64,000 nt of DNA from Chaetomium olivaceum. Lineage: Eukaryota; Ascomycota; Sordariomycetes; Sordariales; Chaetomiaceae. The stretch is taken from NCBI GenBank assembly GCA_039881045.1, contig JAYWVB010000009.1, positions 620,001 through 684,000 of the forward strand, given 5' to 3'. Below the pieces are notes generated by a model, which worked only from the letters and a program-made list of their open reading frames with translations, made no database searches and was not told the DNA's origin. A program made the translations under genes and the position numbers. Shown piece by piece: positions 59,996 through 64,000 of this stretch; the stretch's first letter is position 1; each line of letters opens with the position of its first letter.

Positions 59996-62011
59996 TGTCG
60001 GCGAGCGAGCCGACGAGGAGATACCGACTGCGAGTAGTCAAACGGCTGGACGGTTGTTGTTGTCGCCTCCGCGGTGCTGGATACGACGTCATCGTAGGCG
60101 ACGGACGTTGAGAGGGGTCAACTGGGCCGCATCAACGAAACCGAGTCTCATGATGTTGACCGAGTTCTGCAGATCACCCGTCCTGTCACAGGGTCTTTTC
60201 TCTACTAATGACGACCAAACGAAAACCATGGCACGCCGCTCTTCGGAATCCCCTCCCCATCCCCAAAACCGATGAGGCAGAAGGGGATTGGGGATTGGCC
60301 GGCGGCTGGCCGGTCCTTCGCAGTTTAGCCGCGACTCCAACACCAGCCAGCGATTCGCCGGGCAACCAGCTATTATTGTCGTCCTATCCTAAGATTGCGT
60401 GATTCCCAGCAACACGGAAAGTCAAATGTCAAATGTCAAAGCCAGTCAGGACCCCTTCCTATCCCGTTCCCCGCACTGAGCACATGTTGTTTCCGCATTC
60501 CGCTCCCCAAACCCAACCAGGAAACCGAGCCGCCCAGACAAGAAGAAAAAAAGCCGCCACGTCGATCATGTCTGACCCCAAAACCGGGTCGGGATGAGTG
60601 GACACTTCCTCGTGGACAGAAGCGAGACGGCAACAGGGCAGCCACGGTGGAGCGCCGACCCGCCCGTGCGGCCCTGGCATTCGGCGACAGGGACCGCACT
60701 CGTCGAACTGCCGGTTCCGTTCTCATCTCCGTCTCCATCGCTCTCAACCGGCATGGCCGACTGACCGACCGACCGCTACTCCAGTGTGGAGAGCGGAATA
60801 TCCCAGAGGGTTGACTCGCGAGTGACATTATGTAGAAAGAGGCAGGAGAGAGAGATAGGCTAGAGTATGCTAGTGTGGAGAGGGACGGATACGAGAGGGA
60901 GAGAGAGAGGATCATGAAAGGACCGGCCCACGATACGGTCTGGCAAGCAACAAACAAGCGGTGAAGATAACGAACTGGTTGCTGGTTCTCCAGCAGGAGG
61001 AGCGCGCGGTTCCATCTGCCTCGGCCAAACTCGCTCCCCTCCGTAGCAACATCTCGGTCTCTGTATGGTGGTTTTGCCCCGATGTGGCAGGGAAGCCGGG
61101 GTACCTCCTTCCAACTCACCTCCTGGGAAGAAAATCCCAGTCCGACGAAGTGACTTCCAGCTGACATCAATCTGACTGACCAAACCAGACGGGGACTTTG
61201 GGAGGGAAGGAAGCCCTCCGAGTCTCTGGTCAATGCCGCTGTTGGTGGGAAGTAACGTTAGTTTAGCGACGGCCTCCCGCCAAAGTTGGCTGCCTACTGC
61301 TGCTGTAACTTCCAGGTTAGTGAGCCCTCCGACGCCAAAGGGACTCTGTTCATGCAGCCACAGGCAGCACAAAAACAGCGCGTGTTCTCACTCAGCCCGA
61401 AAGAACCTTCAATGCCCCATGGATACCCCTGGCAGTGGTCGCAATGGTCGGTCCTGGGGTTTTGCGAGCGAGCCGCCCACGGGCTAAAAACGGGCAGCCG
61501 AAAAACTGGGGTTGAAACAAACACGATGGACTGCTGGATTTCTGAGAACCAATCAACCGGGGTAGATCAGCACAACGCAATTTCCGAGCTGACCCACTTG
61601 GGAAATGAGTGACGTGACGGTGCCTTCCATCCCACACACCCACACACAACACATCAATATCAGATTTCAGGGGTCTTTGGGAGGCCCACGAGGAAGGATA
61701 GGAAATCAAAGGGGACTGAACAGAACAATGGAAAATTGGGAAAGTTTGGCACGTAGTTTAAGGTTTAGTTAGAATAAGGTCATCAAAAATATTGAGGGTA
61801 AAAAAAGACGTTCATAAGCCGTTCCATACATGAACGCCAAAAAAAGATACAATTAGAAGATTAAGTACACAGAGGTATCATGCCATTAATCCGCTACCTT
61901 CCAGAAGAATCCAAAAAAGTCATCCAACCCTTCCATCAAGTAGCCTTCGCGAGACTTCTCATCCAACTCTCCCTATGCATCAGGGGTACTGAAACTTAGA
62001 GTGAAGTGAAT

Positions 62012-62710
62012 TTAAGCCATGAGGGCGAAGAGGCCGGCGGCAGCGGCGAAGAAAGCCGAAGCGCCGAAGGTGGCGGCACCGGCGGTCTCGATGGGGCCAC
62101 CGGGGCGGGTGCCAGTGGGGACCGACGAGGGGGTGCTCTGGGGAGGGGGAGCAGCGGTCTCGCAGGGGACCTCGATGGTCTCGTAGATGATGGTGGGGAT
62201 GACCGTGGTGATGGAGGTCTTGATGGTCTTGACGGAGGTGGTGGGGCAGGCAGGGGCCTCAGTGACCAGGGTGGAGCTGAGGACGGGAGGCTGGACGAAC
62301 GAGCCGGAGGGCTCCGGGACCGAGGGGGTCTCGGTGGGCTCCTCGGGGCTCTCGGTGGCGGTCTCCTCGGGCTCCTCAGGGGTCTCGGTCTCGGTGGGCT
62401 CGACCGGGCACACGGTGGTGGAGACGGCGACGGTCTCGGTGACCACGGTGGTGGAGTCGGCCGGGCAGTTGGAGACGGTGTCGGGGCAGTCGGTGATCGT
62501 CTTGGTGGTGGTGCTGTAGACGGTCGAGGTGGTCATGGAGACAACCGAGGAGGTGACGACGGTGGCGGTAGCCGGGCAGTCAGGGACATCGGCGGCGCAC
62601 GACGTGATGGTGTAGTACTCGGTCGAGTAAACAGTGCTCTGGGCCTCCTCCTCGTGGCCGTGGGCCAGGGCAGCGCCAGCAAGGGCAACGGTAGCAAGAG
62701 CGAAACGCAT
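62012..62710 (-). CDS. GPI-anchored, Ser/Thr-rich cell-wall protein
   Basis: A single exon of 232 residues starts at the ATG at 62710. MRFALATVALAGAALA is a clear signal peptide. The mature part has paired segments of the type TVYSTEYYTITSC and STVYSTTTKTITDC, each followed by a VPDCPA or VSNCPA motif. An E/T/P-rich stretch, TTSVKTIKTSITTVIPTIIY and a final hydrophobic tail after small residues (ETAGAATFGASAFFAAAAG) follow, as expected for GPI attachment. It probably sits in the wall or at the plasma membrane and is heavily O-mannosylated. The strand bias in codon use makes the complement also open for a long way; that antisense frame (Gly/Asp-rich) is not a gene. Specific role unknown. Confidence 0.9.
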   Translation of the reverse strand: MRFALATVALAGAALAHGHEEEAQSTVYSTEYYTITSCAADVPDCPATATVVTSSVVSMTTSTVYSTTTKTITDCPDTVSNCPADSTTVVTETVAVSTTVCPVEPTETETPEEPEETATESPEEPTETPSVPEPSGSFVQPPVLSSTLVTEAPACPTTSVKTIKTSITTVIPTIIYETIEVPCETAAPPPQSTPSSVPTGTRPGGPIETAGAATFGASAFFAAAAGLFALMA

Positions 62711-64000
62711 ATTGGCGACTGTTTGGGGTTTTTCGTAAAAACGAAGAGGGTGTTTGTTTTAGGTTGGTGAAAGATTGACGAAGCGAGAAGCTTTGAGAGT
62801 TGTTTGAAAGAGTGGACGACCGAAGTCAAAGAGCTGGGCTTAGATTGGCTTGAGTGAGCTGAGGAAAGAAGAGAAAAAAGGTAGTGTCGAGACTGGACAA
62901 CAGGCCATCGTTAAATAGGTCGACGAGCATGTCCACCGCTCCGCACAGAAAGCGGGAAATTGCTCGTCAGCGCCGGCTGCCCGATTCGGAGGACGCTAAT
63001 CCAGGGGCTCGGTGGAGGGCAACATTGGAGAGCATTGGAGGGAACATTGCAGCGCTCCGCGAGTAGCGGGCGGGTCCCAAGTGACAGCCCAACGGCCGCA
63101 TTGCCGCTGTGTTTGCGGTCCGGCGTCCATATCCAGCCAGCGCCGAACCGGGGTACGAAGGTTGTCAATGGAGGGGGAGGGGAAGCGCTTCGGCCAACCA
63201 TCCATGAAATGAACCCATCCATGCAGCACCTTGAATTGGCTGCCCCCTTGTCCTTTCTTGTGATAGGGGTCCCACTTGTCTGGGGAGCAATTTCGTCTCC
63301 ATGTCATGTCGCATTTGCCACCAAACAAGCAGCGACAAGGGCCGAAAAGGAGATGCTTGGTTTGCCGATATCTGGAGCCACCCGAGAGCGCGTGGGCGCC
63401 CTCGGCGTCCCCCGCGTGTTGGCACAGCACTGTGTACTGTGGACACGCGAGGGGCAAGTGTGGGCAGAAGTGAAAGTGGGAGTCGACAATCATCCCATGT
63501 GGGAGGCGATCGGTCCTCCTCTGTGTTAATGAGTAACGTTTCAGGTTTCCAGGAGTTTAGACGAGGAACAGCACACCAATTCCAGGTTGCTTTCTTCCAA
63601 CCTCGAATGTCTGATCGTGCTCTCCGCCCTTTCAGGTGTCCACACACCACCATGACACCGCTTGTCTGTATGAAGTAGTACTACCAGATTCGGTCGCACA
63701 GAGTCAGCCCTGTCTCTGTCAGCCAAGGAAGCTGACACTGTGTGAAGACGAGGGGACGAGCCATTTTTTTGCGGAGGTGGTTGCTTCGCGCGGAGCGCTA
63801 ATGCAGGTACGTGTTGTAAACCTTCTTCCCATTCGACCACGGCAACCCTCCTCCTCGGCCAAAAGCCCTGCCTCGAGGTATGCAAGCGAGATAAGGTTTT
63901 CCATCACGAAAGGAGAGACATGAGCCTGGACCACGCGCCACCGTGTTGTCAGTGGTTGTTGATTCCCGAAAGTGCCTAATCTGATCGGATTTCTGGAACG
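62711..64000. other. 1.3-kb region to the window edge
   Basis: The first 200 bases are the leader and promoter of the GPI-protein gene. Beyond that, overlapping frames on both strands show no recognisable protein. Confidence 0.5.

Larger units (their letters stand above)
58679..62011. other. 3.3-kb gene-poor region containing a degenerate tandem repeat
   Basis: No protein gene is supported. The region contains two diverged copies of a roughly 350-base unit (listed separately) and, from about 60.4 to 61.7 kb, overlapping frames on both strands with no family features. The far right end (61740-61990) is AT-rich and is probably the 3' region of the GPI-protein gene. Confidence 0.55.

Noticed and set aside
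62006..62770. 254-codon Gly/Asp-rich frame on the plus strand
   Set aside because: Antisense shadow of the GPI-anchored protein; the minus strand has signal peptide, repeats and GPI tail.
1..64000. biosynthetic cluster, defence system, CRISPR array or viral insertion
   Set aside because: The genes are unrelated housekeeping functions on both strands. I saw no regularly spaced repeats, polyketide or peptide synthetase modules, or viral proteins.

Overview
The window reads as nuclear DNA of a filamentous ascomycete, most likely a sordariomycete. Genes are mostly split by short introns (about 50-100 bases) with GT..AG ends and CTAAC/CTGAC-like branch sites. The recognisable proteins are typical fungal housekeeping proteins, and intergenic DNA is moderately GC-rich. 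The exact genus cannot be fixed from the sequence alone. I see no bacterial, phage, CRISPR or secondary-metabolite features, and no recognisable tRNA or rRNA gene.

Layout: 1-1283 is the 3' part of adenylosuccinate lyase (ADE13). 1443-2051 is a 609-base element bounded by 86-base inverted repeats, followed by a broken GH30 glycoside hydrolase fragment (2844-3285). Then come bifunctional thiamine enzyme THI6 (3646-5423), an isochorismatase-like hydrolase with two frame breaks (5734-6779), a conserved fungal protein of unknown function (7143-9046, minus), an SGNH esterase (10278-11316, minus) and an intracellular LysM protein (12591-13705). The splicing factor RSE1 (minus) and the mitochondrial COX1 translation activator MSS51 (plus) share a 353-base divergent promoter. 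A PXA-domain protein follows, with an unusually long 1.37-kb intron (20578-24226), then a CENP-B-type HTH regulator (25389-27161, minus) preceded by about 7 kb of nearly gene-free DNA. DRG1/RBG1, a large HOS4-like ankyrin protein, ALKBH6, a polyprenol/polyprenal reductase, ATP synthase delta (ATP16), a DUF2457-like acidic protein, SAR1, a TGL-type patatin lipase and a GPI-anchored cell-wall protein complete the window.

The genes form no pathway cluster. The window is a stretch of core metabolism, RNA processing, mitochondrial, secretory-pathway and chromatin genes. Accessory-looking parts are confined to the inverted-repeat element and GH30 remnant near the left end, the long gap 27-34 kb, the gap 47-51 kb, and a degenerate tandem repeat at 59.3-60.0 kb.

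The most important practical observation is that many conserved genes, including SAR1 and ATP synthase delta, carry isolated one-base insertions or deletions, often in runs of one base. With the indel removed SAR1 comes out at its usual 189 residues. I read this as residual sequence error rather than gene death; the reading frames of eight genes need that caveat. I found no convincing undescribed multi-gene system; the best leads are the inverted-repeat element, the tandem G-rich repeat, the long intron and the 27-34 kb gap.
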